Source: Pseudoalteromonas luteoviolacea
GTDB lineage: Bacteria > Pseudomonadota > Gammaproteobacteria > Enterobacterales > Alteromonadaceae
DNA length: 64,000 bases
Direction: 5' to 3'
NCBI RefSeq assembly: GCF_021654285.1
Contig: NZ_JAKFZS010000005.1
Coordinates: forward strand, 62,001-126,000
Below the pieces are notes generated by a model. It was given only the letters and a program-made list of their open reading frames with translations, had not been told where the DNA came from and did no database searches. This document shows, one piece after another, positions 18,161 through 26,424 of the stretch. Made by a program: the position numbers and the translations under genes. The first letter of the stretch is position 1; every line of letters starts with the position of its first letter.

Positions 18161-18484
18161 ATGATGGTGTTATTGATTATGGCAGCGCTGCTGTTTTCAG
18201 GCGTCAGCGTGTACTGCCTTTGTAAAGCAAATTACTGTGCCTGCCAGCGTGCAGGGCAATGTGACAATCCAGTCAATCACTATTGGCTAGGTGCAATTAT
18301 TGCAGCCTTGTTTGCTCTCGCTTGCTGCTGCTTTGCATTGCATAGCGAAAGAGGTACCTTACTTTGGATTGTATTGATGTCGAGCTGCCTTGCAGGCGCG
18401 CTACTTTCAGCCAAAGTACAAAAACTAAAGCGTTGCAAGCAGGCTAAACAAGCAAGTTCTCTTGCAACAGACGGGATAAATTAA
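18161..18484 (+). CDS. Small three-helix membrane protein, possibly DUF3325 (iron uptake associated)
   Basis: A 107-residue protein with three hydrophobic segments (about 2-20, 46-62, 70-88) and an unusually high number of cysteines (YCLCKANYCACQRAGQC and ACCC). The last helix, with ERGTLLWIVLMSS, resembles the DUF3325 family, small membrane proteins found with siderophore receptors. That placement is tentative. GAGGAG is 8 nt before ATG 18161; the frame can start at 18104 but without a ribosome-binding site and inside the region next to the Fur box. The Fur box upstream supports an iron link. Its 3' end overlaps the convergent HD-GYP gene by 41 bp. Confidence 0.6.
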   Translation: MMVLLIMAALLFSGVSVYCLCKANYCACQRAGQCDNPVNHYWLGAIIAALFALACCCFALHSERGTLLWIVLMSSCLAGALLSAKVQKLKRCKQAKQASSLATDGIN

Positions 18485-19721
18485 TCTGATAATCAATCGG
18501 CCTAACATTCGACACAATTTTAATGTCGTTTGTCGCGCTCAGATCCACATCTTTCAGTGTGATTTGATGCATGTGTTTCACATTATAAAAAACACGCACA
18601 ATTGGAGAGGTCGGCGAGCCCTCGTTACCCGCCATCACGAGTCCCAAGCGATCATTGGTCAGCTTTACTAATGTACCAACGGGATGTATCCCAATACACT
18701 TGATAAACTTTTGCACCAATACCGCATCAAACTGGTCTTTATTAGATAATAAAAAGCGCAGCGCATGCACAGGCTCTATGGCTTTCATGCCAGGCTGATC
18801 CGATGTTAGCGTTGCATAGGTATCAACAATGGCCATAACACGCGCAGCTTTACTGAGCTTGTCTTCTGTAAGACCTCGAGGAAAGCCACTGCCATCAAGG
18901 CGCTCATGATGATTAACAATCATGTCTATCATCAAAGGCGTTATTCCTTTTTCTTCTTTAACCATAGCAACCGAGTATGCAACATGTCTTTGCATGTGAC
19001 GTGTTTCATTGTCACTCAGAGGCGTTGCTTTTTCTTGAATACTCTGTGGGACCTTGCTCCTACCAATATCGTGCAGCATGGCAGCCATGGCCATTTGCTC
19101 TACCACATGAGGTTTCAAGCCAAGGTACTTGGCAAAGATGGTCATCAAAATAGTGCAGTTGATCATATGCCGCCAACTAAATCCGCGCTTGTCTTTAAGG
19201 CGGGTGAGAATAGCCATGACGTTACTATTTTGCGTTACAGAGGAGACAATCTCTTTGCTGACGTCATTCACCAAATGCATTTGCAGCGCTTCTCCGCCCA
19301 AAATATTGCCATAGATCAGCTGCAACCGCTTATTTTGCATTTCAAATTGATTTAACGCTGCTGAAAACAGTTCTGCGGTGGGCAGAGCATTGCCATCGGA
19401 GTTGGTGAGAAGCGCTTGAGGCTCTGCATCTGCTTCGATATCTGATACAGCATCAGCTTTTATCTCATCCATTGCCTGTGATGGCTTTAAAGGCGTATTC
19501 GCAGCGTCGGCCTTGATATAACGCTCAGGCACAGGCACCTGGCTTTGCTTGATGTCTATATTGAGCTCAAGTACACCGTCAGCCTCTAGCTGAGTAATAA
19601 TCGCCGAATTACGCACCATCCCTCGTGACTTTAATTTAATATCTGCATCAGATTTTAATTTATGAACACTGTCCACAAACATACCTGGTACAAGTTCACT
19701 AATGGGAATTGTTGCGTGCAT
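18444..19721 (-). CDS. HD-GYP cyclic-di-GMP phosphodiesterase
   Basis: A 425-residue cytoplasmic protein. The N-terminus (ISELVPGMFVDSV...) fits the DUF3391 domain that commonly precedes HD-GYP. The catalytic domain spans about residues 160-340. It has the HD pair in MLHDIGRSKVP, a downstream metal-binding His (RHMQRHVAYS) and the signature HHERLDGSGFPRGL; here the GYP tyrosine is Phe (GFP), a known natural variation. It should hydrolyse cyclic-di-GMP to pGpG/GMP. A segment after the catalytic domain (IHPVGTLVKLTNDRLGLVM) is the usual C-terminal extension. AGGA upstream of ATG 19721. It stands alone on this strand. Confidence 0.9.
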   Translation of the reverse strand: MHATIPISELVPGMFVDSVHKLKSDADIKLKSRGMVRNSAIITQLEADGVLELNIDIKQSQVPVPERYIKADAANTPLKPSQAMDEIKADAVSDIEADAEPQALLTNSDGNALPTAELFSAALNQFEMQNKRLQLIYGNILGGEALQMHLVNDVSKEIVSSVTQNSNVMAILTRLKDKRGFSWRHMINCTILMTIFAKYLGLKPHVVEQMAMAAMLHDIGRSKVPQSIQEKATPLSDNETRHMQRHVAYSVAMVKEEKGITPLMIDMIVNHHERLDGSGFPRGLTEDKLSKAARVMAIVDTYATLTSDQPGMKAIEPVHALRFLLSNKDQFDAVLVQKFIKCIGIHPVGTLVKLTNDRLGLVMAGNEGSPTSPIVRVFYNVKHMHQITLKDVDLSATNDIKIVSNVRPIDYQINLSRLLQENLLV

Positions 19722-19873
19722 GGTTCCTAGGAGAAGCTTTTTTAATCAAACGCAATAATATGCATAGTTACGACAAAATTGTCTACTATAAGATAAAAAT
19801 ACAAGAATAAAGGATTAGAAAATAAGGGTAGAGAGAAGTCCATTTCTTTCTGCGGGCTCACAAACTGAGTGAA

Positions 19874-20209
19874 TTAGTCTTGGAAGTAAGTACCCCAACC
19901 ATCGTACTCAACGCCAGTTTGCTGTGCAATTGTCACTAGCTTTGTGACATCTTCCATAATGACTTCCGCATTTAGTTCAGCCTCAACAACAATATCAAAG
20001 CCCCAAATTTTTCCGCCATCTTCCAGCTCTAACTCTGCAGGCTCTTCTACATCATAACCGAGTTTAAATGCCGCTAGCGCGGCTTCTTCTAGCTTATCAA
20101 AGTTCTCACATACAAAATGATGCTCAACTTCATAAAGCTTTTCTGGATTAGAGCCATCTTCAAGAAGCGACTCAACAATGTCTTCACTGATCTCTTGCCA
20201 ATTTTCCAT
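19874..20209 (-). CDS. rraB: Ribonuclease E inhibitor RraB
   Basis: A 111-residue acidic protein matching RraB, which binds RNase E and lowers degradosome activity. Shared segments: ESLLEDGSNPEKLYEVEHHF, AALAAFKLGYDV, and VEYDGWGTYFQD. E. coli RraB (138 aa) has an additional acidic C-terminal tail that is absent here, so this copy ends right after the conserved GWGTYF motif. ATG 20209 overlaps the plsC stop by one base (TGATG on the minus strand), so translation is probably coupled to plsC. Confidence 0.9.
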   Translation of the reverse strand: MENWQEISEDIVESLLEDGSNPEKLYEVEHHFVCENFDKLEEAALAAFKLGYDVEEPAELELEDGGKIWGFDIVVEAELNAEVIMEDVTKLVTIAQQTGVEYDGWGTYFQD

Positions 20210-20919
20210 CAGCTTTTCTCACCTTTATCTAATTGTGCGATTTCATCGGCCATCTTAGCATGAATGCGCACTGCATGCTCTCTTGCCGAGCAATCATCTG
20301 ATAACTTAATCGGTGCCAACATCGAAATATAGACTTTGCCGTTATTCCAACGATTTAGCTTGATTTTATCTTTCGTTGAACTCATGCAGACTGGAATAAT
20401 TGGCACTTGAGCATTTTTAGCTGCGTGAAAAGCACCTGTTTTAAATGGCAAAAGGCCACGTCCATAGCTGCGCGTCCCTTCAGGAAACATCCACAGTGAC
20501 AAGCCTTTTTGCTTGATCTTCTCCACGGCTTTATCCAACGTACCCACAGCTTTTGAACGATTTGCTCTGTCAATTAAGATATTACCTGATAGCCAATAAA
20601 GCTGGCCAAAAAATGGGATCCATTTAAGACTTTTTTTACCCATACTCACTGTGTTTTGCGGTACTACAGCTGGCAAGGTAAATAAGTCATAGTTATTCTG
20701 GTGGTTAGCGACGTACAGTGCAGGGCCAACGTCAGCCACTTCTGGCGCTCTTTCTATCACTAACTCAACACCGATTACCTTGGCCATAGAGCCAAACCAA
20801 GAGGCGATAACGTGCACATTGTTACGATGGAATGGTCTTACAATACACAGTGCCAATCCAAACATACAACTAAAGATAATAAATATGGCCATGGCCAAAA
20901 TTCGTAATAAAGCTAACAA
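20209..20919 (-). CDS. plsC: 1-acyl-sn-glycerol-3-phosphate acyltransferase
   Basis: A 236-residue inner-membrane acyltransferase that makes phosphatidic acid from lysophosphatidic acid. It has an N-terminal membrane helix, the NHxxxxD motif with His73 and Asp78 (ANHQNNYD) and FPEGTR at 145-150, plus GKKSLKWIPFFGQLYWLSGNILIDR typical of the E. coli enzyme. The start is TTG with AGGAG 8 nt upstream; an ATG at 20892 would remove part of the membrane helix. It forms a two-gene unit with rraB. Confidence 0.94.
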   Translation of the reverse strand: MLALLRILAMAIFIIFSCMFGLALCIVRPFHRNNVHVIASWFGSMAKVIGVELVIERAPEVADVGPALYVANHQNNYDLFTLPAVVPQNTVSMGKKSLKWIPFFGQLYWLSGNILIDRANRSKAVGTLDKAVEKIKQKGLSLWMFPEGTRSYGRGLLPFKTGAFHAAKNAQVPIIPVCMSSTKDKIKLNRWNNGKVYISMLAPIKLSDDCSAREHAVRIHAKMADEIAQLDKGEKS

Positions 20920-20996
20920 ACTCAGCGCTCCTAAAACTTGATCGATGCATTATAATCAAATAAGCGTACACTTGTAAGCTCAATTTTTTATGACAC

Positions 20997-21030
20997 AAAA
21001 AAATACCGCCCCATAACTGGAGCGGTATTT
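20997..21030 (-). terminator. Terminator after rpoH
   Basis: On the minus strand AAATACCGCTCC pairs with GGGGCGGTATTT (one wobble) around a 6-nt loop, followed by a run of T. It begins 24 bp after the rpoH stop. Confidence 0.85.
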
Positions 21031-21053
21031 AAAAAACTTGAATGCGTTAACGC

Positions 21054-21917
21054 TTAGCTCATTGCTGCTTGCAGCTTCTTCATGGCTGACTTCTCTAGTT
21101 GGCGCACTCGCTCTGCGGATACGCTATATTTGTCAGCTAAGTCTTGCAGTGTAGCCTTGTCTTCAGCTAACCATCTCGCTGCAACAATATCCTGAGAACG
21201 CTCATCTAGCGTCTTCATTGCCGCCAACAAACGATTCTGTGCCTGCTGCTGATACTGCTCTTCTTCAATTACTTCAGCAATGTCACTGTTTGAATCAGCG
21301 AGATACTGAACTGGTGAAAAGTTGCTGCTTTGCGTCCCTTCATCTTCATCAGACCCTAAATCGAAGCCCATATCTTGGCCGCTCATACGCGACTCCATTT
21401 CACGGACTTCTTTTTCACTGACACCTAGCTCAGAAGCTACAGTGCTCACCTCTTCTTGATTAAACCAACCAAGACGCTTTTTATTCTTACGCAGGTTAAA
21501 AAACAGTTTGCGTTGTGCTTTTGTTGTCGCAACTTTGACTATACGCCAGTTTTTAAGTACGTACTCATGAATTTCAGCTTTAATCCAATGCACTGCGAAT
21601 GACACCAGTCTCACACCAACTGTTGGGTTAAAGCGCTTCACTGCCTTCATTAGGCCAATGTTGCCTTCTTGGATAAGATCCGCCTGCGGTAAACCGTATC
21701 CTGAGTAACTTTTAGCAATATGTGCTACAAATCTGAGGTGAGACATAATGAGCTGTTTTGCGGCATCTAGGTCGCCATTTTCATGAAGACGTGTAGCAAG
21801 CTTGTGTTCCTTTTCAGCGTCAAGCATAGGGATCGTGCTCACAGCCTGCAAATATCCTTCGATACTCGCACTTTGCTGTCCAACTGTTAACGCCATTGCA
21901 TATGTGTCTTTACTCAT
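21054..21917 (-). CDS. rpoH: Heat-shock sigma factor RpoH (sigma-32)
   Basis: A 287-residue alternative sigma factor directing RNA polymerase to heat-shock promoters. Region 2 has [33 protein letters not shown] and the -10 recognition helix; the RpoH box QRKLFFNLR is at about 135-143; region 4 ends with [26 protein letters not shown]. The ribosome-binding site is GAGGTG. Uniquely here, the upstream region holds a perfect CIRCE inverted repeat overlapping the likely transcription start, suggesting repression by HrcA in addition to the usual RpoH control. It lies next to ftsX, as in E. coli. Confidence 0.98.
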   Translation of the reverse strand: MSKDTYAMALTVGQQSASIEGYLQAVSTIPMLDAEKEHKLATRLHENGDLDAAKQLIMSHLRFVAHIAKSYSGYGLPQADLIQEGNIGLMKAVKRFNPTVGVRLVSFAVHWIKAEIHEYVLKNWRIVKVATTKAQRKLFFNLRKNKKRLGWFNQEEVSTVASELGVSEKEVREMESRMSGQDMGFDLGSDEDEGTQSSNFSPVQYLADSNSDIAEVIEEEQYQQQAQNRLLAAMKTLDERSQDIVAARWLAEDKATLQDLADKYSVSAERVRQLEKSAMKKLQAAMS

Positions 21918-21949
21918 TTTTCACCTCAGTGATAAATTCTTTTGTGTAT

Positions 21950-21978
21950 GTTAGCACTCTAACCCTTAGAGTGCTAAC
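21950..21978. promoter_or_regulatory. CIRCE element (HrcA operator) upstream of rpoH
   Basis: TTAGCACTC (21951-21959), nine bases, GAGTGCTAA (21969-21977) is the exact CIRCE consensus. The symmetry extends further: 13-bp arms (21950-21962 and 21966-21978) around CCC. It lies 33 bp upstream of the rpoH start and overlaps the predicted +1. In RNA it would also form a very stable hairpin in the 5' leader. Confidence 0.9.
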
Positions 21979-21981
21979 TGC

Positions 21982-22011
21982 AATCTACTACTTTTTAAGA
22001 CTAAAAATCAA
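21982..22011 (-). promoter_or_regulatory. Candidate sigma-70 promoter of rpoH
   Basis: Read on the minus strand: TTGATT (22011-22006), 18 bp, TAGATT (21987-21982). Transcription would start around 21975, inside the CIRCE repeat, the classic place for a repressor operator. Confidence 0.5.
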
Positions 22012-22112
22012 GCTTTTTATTATTAACAATAAATGAACAACCAAGGTATTGATTTTAATGTAATTTTTAAACTGTAAAATGTAACAGAGTTTGTCATTAA
22101 AAGAACTGAGTG

Positions 22113-22137
22113 GCAGACTGCAAGTAATACAGTCTGC
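22113..22137 (-). terminator. Stem-loop after ftsX
   Basis: GCAGACTG (22113-22120) pairs with CAGTCTGC (22130-22137); on the minus strand a T-rich stretch (TTCTTTT) follows after some bases. Position 12 bp after the ftsX stop fits the end of the ftsEX transcript. Confidence 0.5.
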
Positions 22138-22148
22138 TAAAAGTGGAT

Positions 22149-23135
22149 TTAAACCTTTTCAGGTTCAATTTCACGAATGTACTTTTGCACCGACAGATAA
22201 GAGCCAACAAAGCCAAGGGAAATGGCCAATAAGAGTAAGGAAAATAGTTCTGATACGTTTAGCCCCTCTAATACAAAGCTACTCTGATAAACGCCCACCA
22301 CCAGTGACACAGCGGACTCTAGCCACCACAACATCAAAACAACACAGATAAAGGCCACGAACCCGCCAACAATACCATACCAAATCCCAGTCCATAAGAA
22401 TGGAGTATGAATAAATGTATTCGTCGCGCCAACGAGTTTCAAAACTTGGATCTCTTCTTTTTTATCCATAATGGACAAACGAATGGTGTTACCAATAATC
22501 AATACCACTGCGCTAAGGAGTAACAGCCCAACGGTAAAAACACTCTCTTTCAGTAGTCCTAGTAAAGCATTTAGCCGCTCTAACCACTCAATATCAAGCT
22601 TACCAAACTCCACTTCACGCTCACTCTCTAACTTCTCAAGTAAGACTTGTGCGCTTTCAGCACCGCGATGGCGTTTAGTCGGTGTTACCAAGACCACGCT
22701 TGGGAGAGGATTCTCTTCTAAGTAATCTAGCGCTTGGCCAAATCCCGAAACTTGCTTGAACTCTTCTAACGCTTGGGATTGAGAAATAAAGCTCACTGAG
22801 TCAACTTCAGGATAGAGTGCCAAGCGTTTTACTAAAGTTTGCGTTTCTTGTTCACTGAACCCTTCTTTAACAAATAAAGAGATCTCCGCCGCTTCTTGAA
22901 AGCCACTACTGACTTTTTGGACGTTCTTAACAACCACATATAATGTAGTTGGTAACGTCAAGCTCAAACCGAGTACCAATATTGTCATGATAGAGGCCAT
23001 TGGTGTGCGCCACATTTCACCTAAACTATGAACACCATGACGAAAAATCGTCAAAACAAAGAAGTACAGTTTTAAAAAAAGCGACTTGTCCTGACTATTA
23101 ACCTGATTGCCTCGGCCTTTAAAGAGTAAACTCAT
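22149..23135 (-). CDS. ftsX: Cell division ABC transporter permease FtsX
   Basis: A 328-residue inner-membrane protein of the divisome. FtsX has four membrane helices: the first at about 47-67 (MASIMTILVLGLSLTLPTTLYVV), then a periplasmic domain that activates amidase regulators (ISLFVKEGFSEQETQTLVKRL... and LPSVVLVTP), then three C-terminal helices. RLSIMDKKEEIQVLKLVGAT is the conserved cytoplasmic segment. It pairs with FtsE; its ATG overlaps the ftsE stop by 4 bp. A short N-terminal cytoplasmic extension precedes the first helix, as in other gammaproteobacteria. Confidence 0.96.
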   Translation of the reverse strand: MSLLFKGRGNQVNSQDKSLFLKLYFFVLTIFRHGVHSLGEMWRTPMASIMTILVLGLSLTLPTTLYVVVKNVQKVSSGFQEAAEISLFVKEGFSEQETQTLVKRLALYPEVDSVSFISQSQALEEFKQVSGFGQALDYLEENPLPSVVLVTPTKRHRGAESAQVLLEKLESEREVEFGKLDIEWLERLNALLGLLKESVFTVGLLLLSAVVLIIGNTIRLSIMDKKEEIQVLKLVGATNTFIHTPFLWTGIWYGIVGGFVAFICVVLMLWWLESAVSLVVGVYQSSFVLEGLNVSELFSLLLLAISLGFVGSYLSVQKYIREIEPEKV

Positions 23136-23836
23136 AGCGGATCTCCTAGAAAATCACCTTTTAAAGGGTCTACAGCCAACGGGTCTTGAAGCATCCGGCC
23201 ATGATCCAAGGTTAAGCTACGATATTTCATACGCGCGATCAGCCCTAAATCATGGGTCGCAATCAAAACCGATGTACCATGACGATTAAAATCCTCAAAC
23301 AAGGTTAAAATCTCCATTGATAATTCAGGGTCTAAGTTACCAGTTGGTTCATCTGCCAATAATAAGGGCGGAGAATTAACAATTGCTCTGGCAATACCGA
23401 CGCGTTGCTGCTCACCGCCAGATAATGTACTCGGCTGACACTTTATTTTGTCCAGTAAACCGACTTTATCTAGCGCAGCATGCACGCGCTTTGTGATGTG
23501 TTTACGGTGTGTACCTTCAATGACGAGGGGTAAAGCAACATTGTCAAATACGTTATAACGCTCAAGTAACCGGTGGTTCTGGAAAATAATGCCAATGTCT
23601 CGACGAACAAAAGGCACTTGTCGATTCGAGATACTATTTAGGTCAACATCGTTGATAGATACCCTACCTGCTGACGGACGCTCCATCAAACTGATCAGCT
23701 TTAACAAGGTGCTTTTACCTGCGCCACTGTGACCAGTTAAAAATGCGAGCTCACCTTTGCCAAGCTCAAAGCTCACTTTCTCGAGCGCTCTGTGACCTCC
23801 GGGGTAAGTTTTGCTTACTTGTTCGAATTTAATCAT
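23132..23836 (-). CDS. ftsE: Cell division ATP-binding protein FtsE
   Basis: A 234-residue ABC ATPase that with FtsX couples Z-ring assembly to septal peptidoglycan hydrolysis. Walker A GHSGAGKST is at 35-43, signature LSGGEQQR at 138-145, Walker B LLLADEPTGNLD with D162-E163, and the switch His in IATHD. MIKFEQVSKTYPGG is the normal N-terminus. It is translationally coupled to ftsX (4-bp overlap) but separated from ftsY by a terminator-like hairpin only 38 bp before its start. Confidence 0.97.
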   Translation of the reverse strand: MIKFEQVSKTYPGGHRALEKVSFELGKGELAFLTGHSGAGKSTLLKLISLMERPSAGRVSINDVDLNSISNRQVPFVRRDIGIIFQNHRLLERYNVFDNVALPLVIEGTHRKHITKRVHAALDKVGLLDKIKCQPSTLSGGEQQRVGIARAIVNSPPLLLADEPTGNLDPELSMEILTLFEDFNRHGTSVLIATHDLGLIARMKYRSLTLDHGRMLQDPLAVDPLKGDFLGDPL

Positions 23837-23874
23837 ATACGACCTACAAAATGCGTATGTACTATCCTTATAGA

Positions 23875-23905
23875 GAAAAAGCGCCTCGATTAATCGGGCG
23901 CTTTT
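23875..23905 (-). terminator. Terminator-like hairpin between ftsY and ftsE
   Basis: AAAAAGCGCC (23875-23884) pairs with GGCGCTTTTT (23896-23905), with CGATT/AATCG (23886-23895) extending the stem inwards. On the minus strand the stem is followed by TTTTTCTC. It lies 7 bp after the ftsY stop and 38 bp before ftsE. Confidence 0.8.
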
Positions 23906-23911
23906 TTGCTT

Positions 23912-26137
23912 TTAACTTTTCTGTTCATCATCTTGGCTAAATAGCGCCTCGATAAAATCATCGCTCTTGAACGTTCTCAAGTCATCTATACCTTCACCAA
24001 CACCGATATAGCGAATTGGAATTTTAAATTGATCAGCAACGGCGAAAATGACACCACCTTTTGCAGTACCATCTAGTTTAGTTAGCGTGATACCAGTTAA
24101 GCCAACTGCTTGGTCAAATAGTTTAACTTGACTAATGGCATTTTGACCCGTACCCGCATCAATCGTCAGCATCACTTCATGTGGAGCATCTGGGTCAAGC
24201 TTTTTCATTACTCTGGCAATTTTTTCAAGCTCTTGCATTAAGTTATCTTTGTTTTGCAAGCGACCCGCCGTATCAGCAATCAATACGTCTACATTACGAG
24301 CTTGCGCAGCCTGAAATGCATCAAACACAACTGACGCACTATCAGCACCAGTGTGCTGCGCAACAACTGGGATCTCATTACGTTCACCCCATACTTGCAA
24401 CTGCTCAACTGCGGCAGCTCTGAAAGTGTCACCCGCAGCAAGCATCACTGATTTACCTTGTGACTGGAACTGCTTAGCCATTTTACCGATTGTGGTCGTT
24501 TTACCTACGCCATTAACACCAACCATTAGGATCACATATGGCTTTTTACCTGTATTGATCTCAAGCGGCTGCTCGGCATCTTTTAAGATCTCAGCCATTT
24601 CGCTTTTCATCAATTCATAAAGTGCATCACCATCTTTCAGCTGCTTACGGTCAGCGGCGTCTGTTAGGTTATCAATCAGCTTCATGGTGGTTTCAACACC
24701 TAGATCAGCGGTCAATAACTGGGTTTCAAGCTCTTCAAATAATTCGTCGTCAATTTTCTTTCCACGGAAAATAGACGCGAAGCCTGAGCCGATGTTTTCT
24801 TTCGTTTTAAGAAGCCCTTGCTTTAAACGTGCAAAAAAGCCCTTTTTCTTTGGTTTTTCGGCTTCAGCTTGCTCTTTAGCTAAACGCTCAGCTTCTTCAC
24901 GCTCTGCCTGCTCTTTGGCTAGGCGCTCTGCTTCTTCACGTGCTGCCTGTTCTTTAGCTAGGCGCTCTACTTCTTCACGCTCAGCCTGTTCTTTAGCTAG
25001 GCGCTCTGCTTCTTCACGCTCAGCCTGTTCTTTAGCTAAACGCTCTGCTTCTTCACGTGCTGCTTGCTCTTTAGCTAGGCGCTCAGCTTCTTCACGTGCT
25101 GCTTGCTCTTTGGCTAAACGCTCTGCTTCTTCACGTTCAGCCTGCTCTTTGGCTAGACGCTCTGCTTCTTCACGTGCTGCTTGCTCTTTGGCTACACGCT
25201 CTGCTTCTTCACGTTCAGCCTGCTCTTTGGCTAGACGCTCTGCTTCTTCGCGCTCTGCTTGTTCTTTTGCTAAACGCTCTGCTTCTTCACGTGCTGCTTG
25301 CTCTTTGGCTAAGCGTTCCGCTTCTTCACGCTCTGCCTGCTCTTTGGCTAGACGCTCTGCTTCTTCACGCTCTACTTGCTCTTTTGCTAAACGCTCTGCT
25401 TCTTCACGATCAGCTTGCTCTTTGGCTAAGCGTTCCGCTTCTTCACGTTCTGCTTGCTCTTTGGCTAGACGCTCTGCCTCTTCGCGTTCTGCTTGCTCTT
25501 TGGCTAGACGCGCTGCTTCTTCACGCTCGGCCTGTTCATTGGCTAAACGCGCTGCTTCTTCACTTGCAGCTTGGTCTTTAGCCAGACGCTCAGCTTCTTC
25601 ACGTTCTGCCTGTTCTTTGGCTAGACGCTCTGCTTCTTCACGTTCTGCCTGTTCTTTAGCTAGACGCGCTGCTTCTTCACGTTCTGCCTGTTCTTTAGCT
25701 AGACGCTCTGCTTCTTCACGTTCTGCCTGTTCTTTAGCTAGACGCTCTGCCTCTTCGCGTTCTGCTTGCTCTTTGGCTAGACGCTCTGCTTCTTCACGTT
25801 CTGCCTGTTCTTTGGCTAGACGCGCTGCTTCTTCACGTTCTGCCTGTTCTTTGGCTAGACGCGCTGCTTCTTCACGTGCTGCCTGTTCTTTAGCTAGACG
25901 CTCTGCCTCTTCGCGTTCTGCTTGCTCTTTGGCTAGACGCTCTGCTTCTTCACGTTCTGCCTGTTCTTTGGCTAGACGCTCTGCTTCTTCACGTTCTGCC
26001 TGTTCTTTAGCTAGACGCGCTGCTTCTTCACGTTCTGCCTGTTCTTTGGCTAAACGCTCTGCTTCCTCACGTTCTGCCTGTTCTTTGTCGGATTTACCAA
26101 ACCCCAACCAAGATAAAAATTTGTTTTTCTTTCCCAT
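23912..26137 (-). CDS. ftsY: Signal recognition particle receptor FtsY with giant repeat region
   Basis: The SRP receptor GTPase that docks ribosome-nascent chain complexes to SecYEG. The product has 741 residues against about 497 in E. coli. Residues 1-20 are a basic/hydrophobic start ([15 protein letters not shown]). Residues 21-423 are 31 tandem 13-residue units of the form [14 protein letters not shown] basic linker with [13 protein letters not shown] and the NG domain follow. The GTPase motifs are intact: [32 protein letters not shown]. Acidic A-domain repeats occur in FtsY of many proteobacteria, but this array is extreme. The start chosen is ATG 26137; TTG 26143 is the alternative. A hairpin separates it from ftsE. 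Confidence 0.96.
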   Translation of the reverse strand: MGKKNKFLSWLGFGKSDKEQAEREEAERLAKEQAEREEAARLAKEQAEREEAERLAKEQAEREEAERLAKEQAEREEAERLAKEQAAREEAARLAKEQAEREEAARLAKEQAEREEAERLAKEQAEREEAERLAKEQAEREEAERLAKEQAEREEAARLAKEQAEREEAERLAKEQAEREEAERLAKDQAASEEAARLANEQAEREEAARLAKEQAEREEAERLAKEQAEREEAERLAKEQADREEAERLAKEQVEREEAERLAKEQAEREEAERLAKEQAAREEAERLAKEQAEREEAERLAKEQAEREEAERVAKEQAAREEAERLAKEQAEREEAERLAKEQAAREEAERLAKEQAAREEAERLAKEQAEREEAERLAKEQAEREEVERLAKEQAAREEAERLAKEQAEREEAERLAKEQAEAEKPKKKGFFARLKQGLLKTKENIGSGFASIFRGKKIDDELFEELETQLLTADLGVETTMKLIDNLTDAADRKQLKDGDALYELMKSEMAEILKDAEQPLEINTGKKPYVILMVGVNGVGKTTTIGKMAKQFQSQGKSVMLAAGDTFRAAAVEQLQVWGERNEIPVVAQHTGADSASVVFDAFQAAQARNVDVLIADTAGRLQNKDNLMQELEKIARVMKKLDPDAPHEVMLTIDAGTGQNAISQVKLFDQAVGLTGITLTKLDGTAKGGVIFAVADQFKIPIRYIGVGEGIDDLRTFKSDDFIEALFSQDDEQKS
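24869..26077 (-). repeat. 31 tandem copies of a 39-bp coding repeat in ftsY
   Basis: Thirty-one back-to-back 39-bp units encode [13 protein letters not shown] with few changes: E or A at position 2, E or A at 7, and single-unit variants with KDQ, ANEQ, VER, ADR, RVAK and EEV. The DNA units are also very similar, differing mainly at third positions. Because 39 is divisible by three, every reading frame is repetitive and long false open frames appear on the other strand. The protein pattern predicts a single alpha-helix or coiled coil with many i/i+4 salt bridges. Confidence 0.97.
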
Positions 26138-26320
26138 AACCAACTAATACCATTAAAGTTTGTATTGTGATTTAGTAGCCATAACCGTATCTATGATCAC
26201 CACCATTAAGCGCAAAGCTTCCCACGTTGCGATCGCGCGCATCGTCATTGAGCTGTGCATGCTAAAACTTTGGGGTTAGTACAAAGACCTTAATAATCAC
26301 ACAAAAGACTTTGTGATAAT

Positions 26321-26329
26321 TGTTATAAT
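26321..26329 (+). promoter_or_regulatory. Extended -10 promoter for rsmD
   Basis: TGTTATAAT is a perfect extended -10 (TGN-TATAAT) in the divergent gap between ftsY and rsmD, about 95 bp before the rsmD start. No good -35 is present, as is usual for extended -10 promoters. Confidence 0.5.
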
Positions 26330-26424
26330 CACTAAGTTAACGCCATAATATGCGCTTAGTGTATCATGTTCCAAGTAGATGAAAAATTTATAATCGAGTG
26401 CAACATACTCGATAGCGAAAATAT

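Noticed and set aside
25096..25581. 161-codon Leu-rich open frame in another frame of the same repeat
   Set aside because: Same artefact of the tandem repeat; looks like a membrane protein only because CTC/CTG repeats translate as Leu and Ala.
24869..26077. Regular 39-bp periodicity resembling a CRISPR array
   Set aside because: Units are directly adjacent with no unique spacers, and they are in frame within ftsY. It is a coding repeat.
24684..26147. 487-codon open frame antisense to ftsY, Ser/Ala/Arg-rich
   Set aside because: It exists only because the 39-bp repeat is divisible by three and lacks stops in that frame. The protein is a low-complexity repeat ([13 protein letters not shown]) with no ribosome-binding site, while the ftsY frame has intact GTPase motifs.
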